From contig KV423970.1 in NCBI GenBank assembly GCA_001632435.1, positions 1 to 64,000 on the forward strand: 64,000 bases of DNA, read 5' to 3'. The position numbers and the translations under genes were made by a program. The notes beneath the pieces are model-generated. The model saw nothing but the letters and a program-made list of their open reading frames with translations. It was not told where the DNA came from and did not search any database. Position 1 is the first letter of the stretch; each line of letters opens with the position of its first letter. The DNA is from Calocera cornea HHB12733. Lineage: Eukaryota; Basidiomycota; Dacrymycetes; Dacrymycetales; Dacrymycetaceae. Of the stretch, positions 9,884 through 20,880 are shown piece after piece.

Positions 9884-11114
9884 TCAGGCAAACGCCGCGC
9901 CCACAGCGGCAGCGACCATCCCTGCGGCGGCCACGCCCGCCGCGACCTGCTTCGCGCCGCTATGGCTCCCCGCCGCGCTGGGCACCGCGGTCTGGGCGCC
10001 TGTCGCGCTCCCACCCTGCGTGCTGCTCGCCCCTTCCCCTGCCCCCGGTCCAGCACTCGCCGTGGTGTTCCCCGCCTCGCTCGAGCTCGAGCCGGCCGCG
10101 TTCCCGACCAGCCCCTGGGAATTAAACGCCCTGGTGGTGTTGCTCTCCAGGGCCCACTTGAGGCCCTCCATAACGTGCGCCAGGTACGTCGCGTTCTGCC
10201 ACGTGTCGTTCGTGTGCCCCAGGGAGGTGTACCAGCTCCGCCCGCCCGAGGAGCCAGAGACGTTCCCCGTGTACGCCGCACCGACGTCCTGGTACCATGC
10301 GATCGGGTGCGGGCTGCCCTGGTCGTACTGCCGCGTGCCGTTGTCTGGTCTGTGTCAGCCGAGCACGACACTCGCCGGCCAAGGGAAGGGAGCGGGAGCG
10401 GGAAGCAGTACGCGGCACGCACCAACATAGCTTGACTCGTCGACAGTCAGGATAACCTTTGCGCCCACCGCGCGGGGGTCGCTCTTGAAGTTGTACATCT
10501 CGTCGTACACCTCCCACCGCGCCGGCAGCATGGCCGTGCTCGGATGGGTCGGGTCGAGCACGACGATGGTCGCGTCGGTGATGTCCGGGTGGTAGTCGAA
10601 CCACGCGCCGAGCTCCTGCCCGTAGAACTGCGTCGTGAAGAGGCACGCGCTGGCCGCGTGCACACCGACAAAGTTGCCGCCCTTCTCCAGGTAGCTCTGG
10701 AACGCTTCCTTGCCCGGCTCGTCCAGCACTACGATAGCGTCGTCGCGCATCAGCGCCCTCCGCGCACGTCAGCCCAGGACAAGGTTGAGGGAGCGCACCT
10801 TCGTCCGAGTTGCTCAGGAGCAGGATACAGTCGTACACGGCCAGGCCCGTGTCGTTGAACCAGGACCTGTCCTCTGTGAAGTCAAACTCGATCCCGTACT
10901 GCGGGCCGAGCCGCTTGAACGAGTCGATCGCGACGGGGATGCTCTCGTGCCTGTACCCGGCCGTGGCGGAGTAGACCAGCACGCGCGGGGTGCCCTGCGT
11001 GAAGGCGGCCATGGTGAGCAGGGCGAGGGTGAGGTAGAAGGCGAGGGTGCGGGTGAAGGAGGTCGGGGAGGGGGAGGGGAGCGCACGCTGGCGCGGGGGA
11101 GGCGGAGGGCGCAT
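9884..11114 (-). CDS. Secreted or GPI-anchored ThuA-like domain protein
   Basis: ThuA domain (trehalose-utilisation type, class I glutamine amidotransferase-like flavodoxin fold) seen in many fungal secreted proteins; the substrate is not established. It starts with a signal anchor (about FYLTLALLTMAAF, residues 26-38). Then come RVLVYSATAGYRHESIPVA, FDFTEDRSWF, YDCILLLSNSDE, GGNFVGVHAAS, YHPDITDATIVVLDPTHPST, MYNFKSDPRA, PIAWYQDVGAAYT, SWYTSLGHTNDTW and FMEGLKWAL-like HVMEGLKWAL, all typical ThuA landmarks. After residue 280 it turns Ser/Gly/Ala-rich and ends in a hydrophobic tail (KQVAAGVAAAGMVAAAVGAA), which suggests GPI attachment. Two introns are inferred. Splicing to the acceptor CTATCGTAG joins SNSDE to VLDEPGKEAF, matching the family better than reading through. 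N-glycosylation sequons (NDT, NGT, NVS, NAT) fit secretion. Confidence 0.82.
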
Positions 11115-12079
11115 TGGGCGATCCCGAAGTGGGGGAAAGAGGCACCGAGCGAGCGGGTCAGGGTTCGAATCGGATGGCGCGGGGAATTATGCGCGCGCGG
11201 GCAGGCAACCGATGTCAACAACCCCCACTACCGATGGATGGGACACAACAAGCTCAGAACTGCAGAACTGAAGCGCCTTGCAGACACGGGTGGGTGGCTC
11301 TGCTGTTTGATCATCGGGATAAGTTATTGCTAAGCTGGAGAACTGTATTGATTACATGAGCGACGGCGGCGGGAGTGCCGCCGGCCCATCTTCTGACATG
11401 GGCAGCATCCGCAACGCACGGCTGCCCGCCGAGCCGACTTGGTGCCGTGCCTGACAGCTAGAATAGTATCTGCAGTCGCCGTTCAGCGTCGTATCGTTCG
11501 TCAGAGCGTCAGAGGGCTCCTGGCCCGCGGTTGGCGATGAGCTGAGCAGCGCCGGGCTGGGCTATGTGTGGGGAAGAGGGAGATGACCCTGTCACAAGCC
11601 GTCCCCGCGTTGCGGGCGTTGAATTTCGTTTCAGCCCGATTGTTCAAATTCAATGCCTGTATTTATGTGCGTATTCACCTCGTCGCGTTGGGCCGCGACG
11701 CGCTTCAGGGCACGCTGTATGTGTGTGAGGTGGCGGTGAGCGATGGCCGGTGCCGAAACTCCTCGGGGCAGGGGAGTCAGGCTGGAGGGGCGGCCACAAA
11801 TTTGCGCCTCGCGTTTCGCCGAGCGCCCCGACGCTCCGACAGCACACCGGGCGGGCCATTGAGGCAACGGCATAAACAGTCTGCAGCCTTCCCACCTTGC
11901 CCCCATTCCCGCGCCCCTCGTCCACACAACCCAGAAAATTGCTGACTCGACTAGGGAGACATAAGAGACACCCGGGCTACACCCTGGACACCTGCTTAGA
12001 CCATTGCTTGCTCGTTCTTCACTGCCATCCCTCCCTCCCACCCGCATTCCCACACCACCCCCACCCACAGCAGCACACA
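11115..12079. promoter_or_regulatory. Divergent intergenic region ThuA-like / homocitrate synthase
   Basis: About 965 nt between two divergent start codons. No supported gene; the open frames are short and lie opposite each other. The part before 12080 is C/A-rich and pyrimidine-rich, typical of a fungal 5' leader (CACCCCCACCCACAGCAGC). Regulation of both genes must lie here, but I see no diagnostic operator. Confidence 0.45.
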
Positions 12080-13684
12080 ATGTCCCAGCCAACCCACGTC
12101 TGCCACCACAACGACACCTACACAGAGCCCCGCGGGGAGATGGTCCCCATCGACCTCTCCTCCGCTCCCGTTCACCCGCATGTCCCTAACGGCGTGAACG
12201 GGGTCAACGGCAAGAAGCTCAACGGGGTCAACGGGGTCAACGGCACGAACGGGCACGCAACGCCCAAGAGCCCCGCCAAGCAGTTCAACCCGTATGCGCC
12301 GCGCTACGCCGACTTCCTCAGCAACGTCTCCAACTTCAACATCATCGAGTCCACCCTGCGTGGTGAGTATTTTCTACTCCTCCACCCTTCCTCCACCCTT
12401 CCCTGCCCCGCCTCCTCCACGAGCCCAGCTGACCTCCCTACGCAGAAGGCGAGCAGTTTGCCAATGCATTCTTCGACACCGAGACCAAGATCAAGATCGC
12501 CAAGGCCCTGGACGCGTTCGGCGTCGAGTACATCGAGCTGACGTCGCCCGCGGCGAGCGAGCAGAGCCGCGCGGACTGCGAGGCGATCTGCAAGCTCGGG
12601 CTGCGCGCAAAGATCCTCACGCACATCCGGTGCCACATGGACGACGCGCGGATCGCGGTCGAGACGGGCGTCGACGGCGTCGACGTCGTCATCGGCACCT
12701 CGTCCTTCCTGCGCGAGTTCTCCCATGGGAAGGACATGGCGTACATCACCCGCACCGCCATCGAGGTCATCGAGTTCGTCAAGAGCAAGGGGATCGAGGT
12801 CCGCTTCTCGAGCGAGGACAGCTTCCGCTCCGACCTCGTCGACCTGCTGTCCATCTACCAGACAGTCGACAAGATCGGCGTCAACCGGGTGGGGATCGCC
12901 GACACCGTCGGGTGCGCGAACCCGAGGCAGGTGTATGACCTCGTCCGCACACTCCGCGGCGTCGTCAGCTGCGACATCGAGATCCACCTGCACAACGACA
13001 CGGGATGTGGTAAGTTCGCGCGCATATATTACCATTGCCCCCGCTGACTCGTGCCTAGCTATTGCCAACGCCTTCTGTGCACTCGAGGCAGGCGCGACGC
13101 ACATCGACACCTCCGTGCTGGGCATCGGCGAGCGCGTAGGGATCACCCCGCTCGGCGGGCTCGTCGCCTGCCTGTACGCGGCGAACCCGGAGTACGTCAA
13201 GGCCAAGTACAACCTGCCGGCTCTGCGTGAGCTGGAGAACCTCGTCGCCGAGGCGGTCGAAGTGTCCGTCCCGTTCTGCAACCCGATCACGGGCTACTGC
13301 GCCTTCACGCACAAGGCGGGCATCCACGCCAAGGCGATCCTGAACAACCCGTCGACGTACGAGATCCTCAAGCCCGAGGACTTTGGCCTCACGCGGTACG
13401 TGTCCATCGGCCACCGGCTGACGGGGTGGAACGCCGTCAAGAGCCGTGTGGAGCAGCTGCAGCTCAACCTCACCGACGACCAGATCAAGGATGTTACGGC
13501 CAAGATCAAGGAGCTCGCGGATGTGCGCACGCAGAGCATGGAGGATGTCGACACCCTTCTTCGGGTGTACCACAGCGGGGTGGAGAGCGGAGAGCTTGAG
13601 CTGGGCCAGAGACACGTCCTCGACAGGTTGCTTGAGAAGCACAGGAGTCAGTCGCAGGAGCGCATGCCCGCTGCTGCCGCGTGA
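12080..13684 (+). CDS. lys20: Homocitrate synthase
   Basis: Condenses acetyl-CoA with 2-oxoglutarate to homocitrate, the first committed step of the fungal alpha-aminoadipate lysine pathway. Exons 12080-12362, 12446-13009 and 13059-13684 give 1473 nt and 490 aa. The TIM-barrel begins at [19 protein letters not shown], with the catalytic/metal motif REGEQ. It continues through [72 protein letters not shown], the metal-binding HLHND, and [16 protein letters not shown]. The C-terminal LeuA-like region holds [12 protein letters not shown]. An unusual N-terminal extension contains repeated NGVNG units (about residues 36-56). Lysine feedback inhibition is known for the family. A decayed second copy lies at 32.5 kb. 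It converges on the histidine kinase gene with 346 nt between stops. Identity is secure. Confidence 0.94.
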
Positions 13685-14030
13685 GGAGGGGGAGGCGGAC
13701 CTCATGCGCGTGGTGCACGAAAAGCCCGACATTGGACGGGCAGCATGGATTTGTTTGTATCTGCATTGTATTTGACACGCAAAAGTGAATAGACGCTTGT
13801 ATACCTCCTTGCGCGTGATTTGGATTGACGCAAGCCAGGCAGACCGGCACGGGACGACCACATAGTGGGAGGAATATTTTAGAATGACTAGCAGTATCGA
13901 TACAGCATGTGAGCGGACAAGGCAGAATTACACTCCAGCGAACATTAGATAGACGACTATGCGTAGCGCGCACAGTGTGATGCATGCGGGGAAAGCTAGG
14001 GCTACAGTAGTGTTCCGACGATGGCGAATG
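13685..14030. other. Convergent 3' region between homocitrate synthase and histidine kinase
   Basis: 346 nt between two convergent stop codons. No gene or structured element recognised; it presumably holds both 3' UTRs and polyadenylation sites. Confidence 0.5.
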
Positions 14031-17000
14031 TTATGCGAACCCGAGATTGGCGAACACTTCGTCCAAAGACTTTAGAGAAACGGGCTTGACCAGGCTATGA
14101 CGCGGTCAGACATGTAAGAGTGGCAGCGGAGGAATGGACGTACTACCCATCTACACCTGCATTAAAGGCCCTGCGTTTATCTTCGGCAGTGGCCAGACCG
14201 GTCAATGCAAATATGGTGCTGGCCTTGCCCGCTCCCTCAGAAGGTGATCGACGCCGCTCAGCCTCGCTCCTTCGAATTTCTGTGGTCGTCTCTACACCGT
14301 CAAGCCGCGGCATGCTCATGTCGACCAGAATGACACTGAACGTAGATTAGCGAGAGAATAAATACAAAAGCGTCATGAACGACATACTCAAAATACCATG
14401 GTGGCTGGTCGTTAAAGCGCTCCACGCCGTCTTGCCCATCAACCGCTTCGAAATAGTGATGGCCCTACAAAGGAGTCAGAACATGTGCCTGCCACTATTG
14501 AGAGGGGGGCTGCCTACTCGTTTGGATAGGTAGCTGCCAAGGACACGACGATTGATGGGGTTGTCCTCGATGACAAGAACACGCGCCTTCCGCATGGAAG
14601 TCGCCGACGTCACGGCAGACCTGACCATGACTCCGCCGTTGCCAATCGACACCATAGACTGAGGACTACCGGGTGAATCGGCGGCAGGCGCGTCTTCACG
14701 CTGCTCGATCGTGGTTGGCATGTACTTGTCCTCGTTGGACAAGGATGATTCCGGTCGTGCCGGTGGTGGCGGAGGCCGACCTTCGAGGCGCAGATCGCCA
14801 GAATCAGTGCGACTCCGTGCAAAAGCAGGCCGAGCCGCGGACCCAGGCGGCCGCATTCTCAATCCTGAGCCGCTACCCAGGACGGCCGCAAAGTCACGAG
14901 CTTCTCTAGGCAACGACTCGACGCCATGGATGAAATTCTCCGACGTGGACCTAGGCACATGGCCGCGCCGGCGCACATCGAGGTCGTTCAAGCAGAGCTT
15001 GAGCGCCTTGAGCAGACGGGTTGGCCCTCCAGGCTTGAAAACGACTGCGATGAGACCGCCCATGCGTTCGTACGCGTCACACACGGCTGTGAAAAGGGCG
15101 TAAGCAAGCCTTTGGAAGGTGACGAAGATATCAGCTACCGGTAATTTTCTGGTCCCCTCGAATGGCACTGAGCATAATCACCGGCCGCGTGACATCCCTC
15201 TGCCGTACGAGCTCCCTGATAAAGACCATATCCTCATTGACAATCAGGATATTCCCGAGGTCATTCCCGTTCGTCTTCACGTCGAAATCCCACCAGTCAC
15301 GAAGATACGTCCTGATCACCTCGTGGGCTAGCGCCTGTCCGCGATGCTCCAGATCGAACCCGATCAGGGATACAGATGCAGAGCCGAGGATGTCCAGCTC
15401 CGCAGCTGGATTGTCGCCACAGCGAGAATCGTCCGTCGGCAACACCTCGGCATCGAAGGACACCTTGATGTCGGTGCCTTGACCTTCCACACTCCACACG
15501 TCGACTTTGCCATTCACGCTCTCCGACCGCACGATACTGTTAACTATAGCGAGGCCGAGGCCAGTTCCGGACTGCATGGGATTTTCTTGCGAGAAAGGAT
15601 GGAACAGTTGGTTCTGCGACGCGGGTTAACAACGGAATGGACTGAAGGAGCGCGGGCACTTACCTTGAGGAAGTCCTTGCTGATACCCTTGCCCGTGTCA
15701 GTGACAACCAGCTCGACGCGAATCATGCCCTTTCCGGCTGGCTCCTGGGACTCCCGCAACGACACCTGCACGTACCCGTCCTGGGTGAACTTCAAGCTGT
15801 TGCCGATGAGGTTTGTGAGAACGCGGCGGATGCCGCCCCGCTCGATGAGGACGTTCCAGCCCTTCCTCCGGAGGCCGATGTCCACCACGGTTTCCACACG
15901 CGCCCACTTGCGCCGTGTGAGCGCAGCCGGGTTCGACGAGTCGTCGTCTGCCAGAGCGGAGGGCGCGTACACGCTTCCAATCTCGCCCATGGCACGCGCC
16001 TGCTGGCCGATCACGCAGTTCTCCGTCGTCTCCTCGACGAGGGTGATGAGGTCCATGTGCCCGTGGCGTATGGGCTGCTCAGGCTGCGCATGCGCGTTCT
16101 TCGCCCCGTTGAGCTTTGTAAAGTCCAGCACGTGGTTGACCGTCTCCACGAGCGAGGTGGCGCATGCCTGTACGGTGTGAAGGAACGACGACTGGGTGCC
16201 GCTGAGGCGGGTGTCTCCGAGCAGCTCGGCAGCGGCGAGGATGCCGTGCAGGGGTGTCCTGAGCTCGTGAGAGATGTTGGAGATGAAGTGTGACTTTGCC
16301 TTGTCGGCGAGCTGCATGCGCCGCTTGAGCATCGAGCTGAGGATGATGACGCCAATGGCGCGCAGGTACTGGAGCTCGTAGCCCTCGAGGTAGTGCTTGG
16401 ACAGGTCTGTGGTGTAAGCGAGCAGGAGCACAAAGCAGTTCTTGTCGATGCTCCAAACGGGCACAACTGGCAGGCGTGGTCAGCATCATGCAGGAGGCAA
16501 GAGACTGGATGGCTCACTCATAGCATACTGGATATTGTTCGGCAGCAGGTGGCGGAAGCACAGCGGCACCAAGCCCTCGTAGATCTTGCCATCCGGGTAG
16601 CTGACCAGGAAATCAGACAGCTTCGCATGCTCGGTCGCCGTGAGCCCTCTCCCGCGCTGAGCAGCATCGACGCCGTGCTCTGCCGAGCCCAGCACAGGGA
16701 GGGCGGGGATCGGGCCAAACTCAAACTTGCGGTGGAGGATGGTCGAGGAGTGGGTCGTGGGCGGGCCGAACATGCCGTTCTGAGCCGCGACGGGCGGCGC
16801 GCCCGGAATGGGTGGGTTGGGGGAGGAGGAGGAGGTCGGCACGCTCGCCGGCCCGTAGGGGTCGCCATGGAAGAGGAGGCTCGGTTTCCCCGCGTCGTCC
16901 GTGACCTCCATGAGCTCGAGGTGGGAGATGTCGAGCACGAGGGCGCCCTCGACGTCGAGCGTGCGCTTGACGAGCTTGGCGGCGCGGTCGTACACGCGGT

Positions 17001-19919
17001 TCATCGAGTCTGGCTCGTTGGTGTCCATCTCGAGGCACTCACGCGTAAAATGCTCCATGGACGTCTGGATGCGGTCGCGGATCCGCAGCTGGATCTTGTC
17101 CCGCCACAGCTCCAGTTCGCGCATGACGATGGCAGCAAACTCTTTGAGCGTGTGCCGCTGGCGCGGGGTGAACTCGGTCCACGGGACATCGTCGATGACG
17201 CACAGGCTACGATCCCGTCAGCTCGTGCATACACGGTCTGGTGGAACGGCGGCCACGCACCTGCCAATATTATGCCCGTCATGCGTCCTCAGCGGCGCGC
17301 CGGCATAGAACCGTATGTGCGGCCCGTCCGTAACGAGCGGCTGCATGCACCTCGTCAACGCAGTCCTGCGGCGTGCAAGGACGAGCACTCACATTCCGCT
17401 GGAACCTCCAGTCCCTCGTCGCATCCAGCACGATCATCGGCTCGTCGCCCCTGCCGGTTGTCAGCCCCTGCGCACCCACCAAACGAGAACACGGCGTGGG
17501 CGCACCTCTGGAGAATACAGTGCCCGCAGAAGCTCATGTCCCTCGCGACGCTCGGCATGCCGAGTCCGGCTTTGGTACCTGTATAAGGCTCAGCGCGCCA
17601 TCCGGGTTGCTTTCGGGACTCACACTCTGCCTTGAACCACTGCTCGGCGGCGTCGACGAGGGAGATGTAGACCATTTTTGTCTTGAAGACGAGCTTGGAC
17701 AGGTGCGCGATCCGGTCAAAGTTGACGTCCCGCGCCGTGTGCATCACGTTGAACCGGTACAGCGCCTTGCGGCGCTCCTCCTCGTCCGGCGGCTGGGGCG
17801 GGACGAGGAAGCCGAGCGCGGTGTACTCCTTCTCCTCCTTTGTGCGCCTGTCGAGGCCCGGGATGCCCGCGAGGGAGAGCGCGGCGTACGTCGAGCTCTG
17901 CGCGGGGTCGTACATGCCCGCGCTCGTGCGCTGCGCGTTCGCAGCCTCGTTGAGCAGGAGGGCGTGCTCGGGGTCCGTCGTGCGCCGCTCGAGCGGCGGC
18001 GGGGTGAGCCGGGACGTCGTGGGCGCGGAGCCGGGCCCGGGCCCGGCCGTGCCGTCCCCGTAGAGGACGGTGCGCGGGCTGCCGCCGCTGCCCTCGCTCG
18101 AGTTGCTGGGGGAGATGGCGTTGCGCAGGCGGGAGGAGTGGTGCGCGTGCTGGTGCACGCCGCGCGCATCCGAGAAGTAGTCCCCGGCGGCCTCGACGAC
18201 GCGCGCGTGGGGGAGGGGCGCGGACGCGGGGGGGAGCGCGGCGCGGCGCCCGACCGGGCGGAAGTACGATGTCCCGCCGCCTGGGGAGCCGGGCGTGCGC
18301 GCGGGCACAGCAGCACTGGGCACAGGCGGCTCCTCGTCCGGGGTTGTGAGCGGGCTCCCGGCGATCGGGTCGAGCGGTGCGGCGGGCGAGATGCCGTACG
18401 GGTTGGCGACGGGCGGGTGGGGGGACTTGTGCCCGTCCTGCATGTACACGTCCTGCGTCCCCTCCCAGAAGCTGCCCTTGGGCGCGACGCGCGGCACGAT
18501 TGGGCTTCCGCGCGGGCTCGGGCGGGGCTGGTCGTGCGTGCCCGGGATGGAGACTGTGAAGCCGCGGAGGGGGTCCATGAGCTCGTGCTCGGGCGAGGGG
18601 AGCGAGAGCGGGGCGACGTCGACGCGCGAGCCGGCCCAGCGGATCGTCGCTGTCGCTGCGGCCGCCTCGAGGGAGGGGGAGGGGAGGGGTGTGCGGCCCT
18701 CGCCCGCTGTGCCGGGCGTGCCGGGCGTGCGCTGGAGGGAGAAGGAGAGGCGGTTGGTGGAGACGGCTGAGGAGGGCTCTGACCCCGGGCGCGTGGGGGA
18801 GAAGATGACCGGTGGGGGCACGGTGGTGCTGGGCGCTGGGGCGGACAGGTCGGGCGCGACGGCCCCGCGGCGCTGGGCAAGGCTCTGGGCGGGCACGGGC
18901 GGGAGCGGCTTGTCGCTGTCGACGATGGCGAGGGGCACGGCGGGCGGGGTGGGCGAGCCGGCGGAGACGGAGGTGGGGGCGGTGCTCGTCGTCGCTGGGG
19001 CCGAGGCGCCGCTGCCCGCGCTGCCCGCGCTGCCCTGGTTGCTGGTCGGAGGGCTGAGCACGTGGGCGTCGGCGACCTGCATCCTCCCGAAGGCGGCGAC
19101 GGTGTGGGCGATGTCGGGCTGGTACTGGGGCATGCCGGCGAGGCTGGAGGAGACGCTCCTGCGGAGGTGCGGGTTCGTCCCGCCCGTCGGGGGCAGGCCT
19201 GTGCCGAGGGAGACGTCGGGCGCGGAGAGCGGTGCGGAGGTGAACGGCTGGAGGAGCGCGGAGGACGGGGCGGAGGTGGGCATGTTCGGCGTGCGCACGG
19301 GGTCCCACCGGCCGAGCGCGTATGCCTGGACGAAGGCGCGCCAGTCGGTGGCCCCCTCCGGGCGCGCGGGGAGCGGCCCGAGCGAGTGTCCGGCCGTGCT
19401 CGCGCTGTGCACCTGGCCCGGCCCCTGCACCCCCGCGCGCGGGGTCACGCTCTCCGTGTCCCTGCCGGGGCTGGAGCGGTCCGTGGAGGGCAGCTCTGGG
19501 TGGGACGATGAGCCGATGAGGGGCCAGCTGTTTGCGCTGCCGAGCACGTCGCGTGCGGTGAGGAGGGGCTCGGCGTAGGCTGCTGCTGCTCCCGGTGTGG
19601 GCGGGTGCGGGGGGATGTGGACTGGCTCGCCGAGCTCGTCCTTGGCCAGCTGCGTCTGCGTCTGCGGTGCGGGCCATGGCGCGGAGGGGGAGGTGGCCGG
19701 GCTGGGGGAGGCGGTGAGGGTGGGCATTCCCTCCGAGGGGAGGAAGGCGGTGCGGGAGAGGGACTGGTCGTGTGCGGGCGCGGTGCTGGGCCGGTGCGGC
19801 CGTTTGGGGCCGCTCGAGTGGGGCTTGGCGGGCGGGCCGTGCGACATGCGCACGTGCACGCGCGGGGCGGGCGAGGGCGAGGGCAGGGGCAGGGGCGAGG
19901 GCGAGGGCGGCGGGGACAT
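14031..19919 (-). CDS. Hybrid histidine kinase with GAF domain
   Basis: Fungal two-component sensor: autophosphorylates a His, passes phosphate to its own receiver Asp, then to an Hpt protein. Start chosen at MSPPPSPSPLP (19919); in-frame sequence extends further up but lies in the GC-rich leader. The first roughly 650 residues are Pro/Ser/Ala-rich and probably disordered. A GAF domain follows (FDRIAHLSKLVFKTKMVYIS ... VARDMSFCGHCILQ). The HisKA H-box reads KSHFISNISHELRTPLHGIL at about 16.28 kb. The ATPase domain has LIGNSLKF (N box), VTDTGKGIS (G1) and GTGLGLAIVNSIV (G2). The receiver has VLVIEDNPINRRVLG, the phospho-acceptor in VILVDMSMPRLDG, ALTGLA, and KPVSLKSLDEVFANLGFA at the end. Many introns; internal exon ends are approximate, and one junction (AEC to TKAGLG) was resolved by frame. 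No membrane segments, so probably cytosolic. The signal sensed is unknown. Not a phytochrome by its motifs (no obvious PHY domain or bilin Cys). Confidence 0.88.
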
Positions 19920-20199
19920 GCCTCGCCTGTGCACCTCTTGCGATGCGATGCGGCGGGGGAGTCGTGGGTGCTTGAACAAGTCCTGGTCGGGGGGCGGGCG
20001 GGGAGCGTATGCGGACGTGTGTTCTGCAAGGTGCGCGCGGGTGGGAGGAGTGCCGGCTCGGGCTCGGGGCGGTGGGGAGCGACGTGAATGCGCGGAGGAC
20101 AGCGAGAGGAGGGAGGCAGCGGGGGACGCGCAGACGCAAACGGGAGATCGCACTCGCTCTCGTTCGCTCGCTCCAGACGGGGGGGCGGGGGCATCTGAG
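19920..20199. promoter_or_regulatory. GC-rich leader upstream of the histidine kinase
   Basis: Open reading continues upstream in the minus-strand frame, so the true start could be earlier, but the translation is low-complexity Arg/Pro/Ser-rich. I treat it as 5' UTR and promoter. Confidence 0.4.
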
Positions 20200-20253
20200 C
20201 CACGGCTCCCCCACCTAGGCCGCACCACTGCTTCCGCTTGTGCCCTCACGTGA
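20200..20253 (+). repeat. Left arm of imperfect inverted repeat
   Basis: About 50 nt (GCCACGGCTCCCCCACCT ... GCTTCCGCTTG...CACGTGA) recur inverted at 20833-20880, with a 3-nt and a 6-nt indel and few substitutions. The arm sits at the upstream edge of the histidine kinase leader. Confidence 0.8.
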
Positions 20254-20832
20254 TAGCATTGCCTCCGCGCATCCACGTGATATTACCACAGCCACAATCA
20301 GGACCCCTCCTCCGTGTTTGCAGAACTTAAATTTTGCTTCACTTCACAAATTGCAATAACACAACATGCTCATAATAAGAAGGCCAAATTGTTCAAAAGG
20401 AGCTACAGAGTTGAAGTGATTTTAAAAGAACAAAATTGGAATAAAAAGAAATTATTTGGGCGCATTTCCACAAGTGGCTGTGCTAGGGTGCACACAACTT
20501 GTAGGTGTTAGAGGTCAAGGTACACATGGTTAGGAGTACTGGTTAGGCACAGTTCCACTAACTGTTAGGTTGCTTTGCCCAAACTGTTAGGGTTAGGGTT
20601 GGGGATGGGTTAAGGTTAGGGTAGGGGTTAGGTAGAATATTATATCTTAAAAGAAGATGGGTTTCACACAATGGGACACATGAAAAGGCCCAGGTGATAA
20701 AGAGTGTCATTGAAACAGAGAACATGGATGGATACAAGTAGCAATATGTATAAGTATTTCTACCCAAATTGCTTGTCCAAGTTGTGTTTTTCACTAGATT
20801 TGCCCGGAAATGGTGAAGTCGAAAGGTGAATG
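20254..20832. other. AT-rich insert containing telomere-like repeats
   Basis: A 579-nt segment strikingly AT-rich against GC-rich flanks. The left half is rich in A/T (AAAATTGGAATAAAAAGAAA near 20430). The middle holds degenerate GTTAGG/TTAGGG units. No coding potential. Bounded by the inverted arms on both sides, it looks like inserted or rearranged DNA rather than ordinary promoter. Confidence 0.6.
20525..20634 (+). repeat. Interstitial telomere-like (TTAGGG/GTTAGG) repeats
   Basis: Scattered GTTAGG units from 20528 pass into a denser run at 20586-20633 containing TTAGGGTTAGGG, TTGGGG, GGGTTAAGG, TTAGGG and TAGGGGTTAGG. TTAGGG is the telomere repeat of most filamentous fungi. The array is too short and degenerate to be a real chromosome end. 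Confidence 0.7.
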
Positions 20833-20880
20833 TCACGTGAGCGGAAGCAATGGTGCGGCCCTTAGGTGGGGGAGCCGTGG
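20833..20880 (-). repeat. Right arm of imperfect inverted repeat
   Basis: Reverse complement of the 20200-20253 arm, including the CACGTGA end and CCACGGCTCCCCCACCT. Weaker similarity may continue outward for another 100 nt: both sides show GAGCGAGCGA and GCGTCTGCG motifs in mirrored order. Confidence 0.8.

Noticed and set aside
18295..19578. 427-aa plus-strand frame opposite the histidine kinase
   Set aside because: Antisense shadow in GC-rich low-complexity DNA; Gly/Ala/Arg-rich without motifs.
17716..20214. Long 832-aa minus-strand frame over the histidine kinase
   Set aside because: It is a frame-shifted shadow of the real kinase frame: Arg/Pro/Ala-rich, caused by high GC, with no domain.
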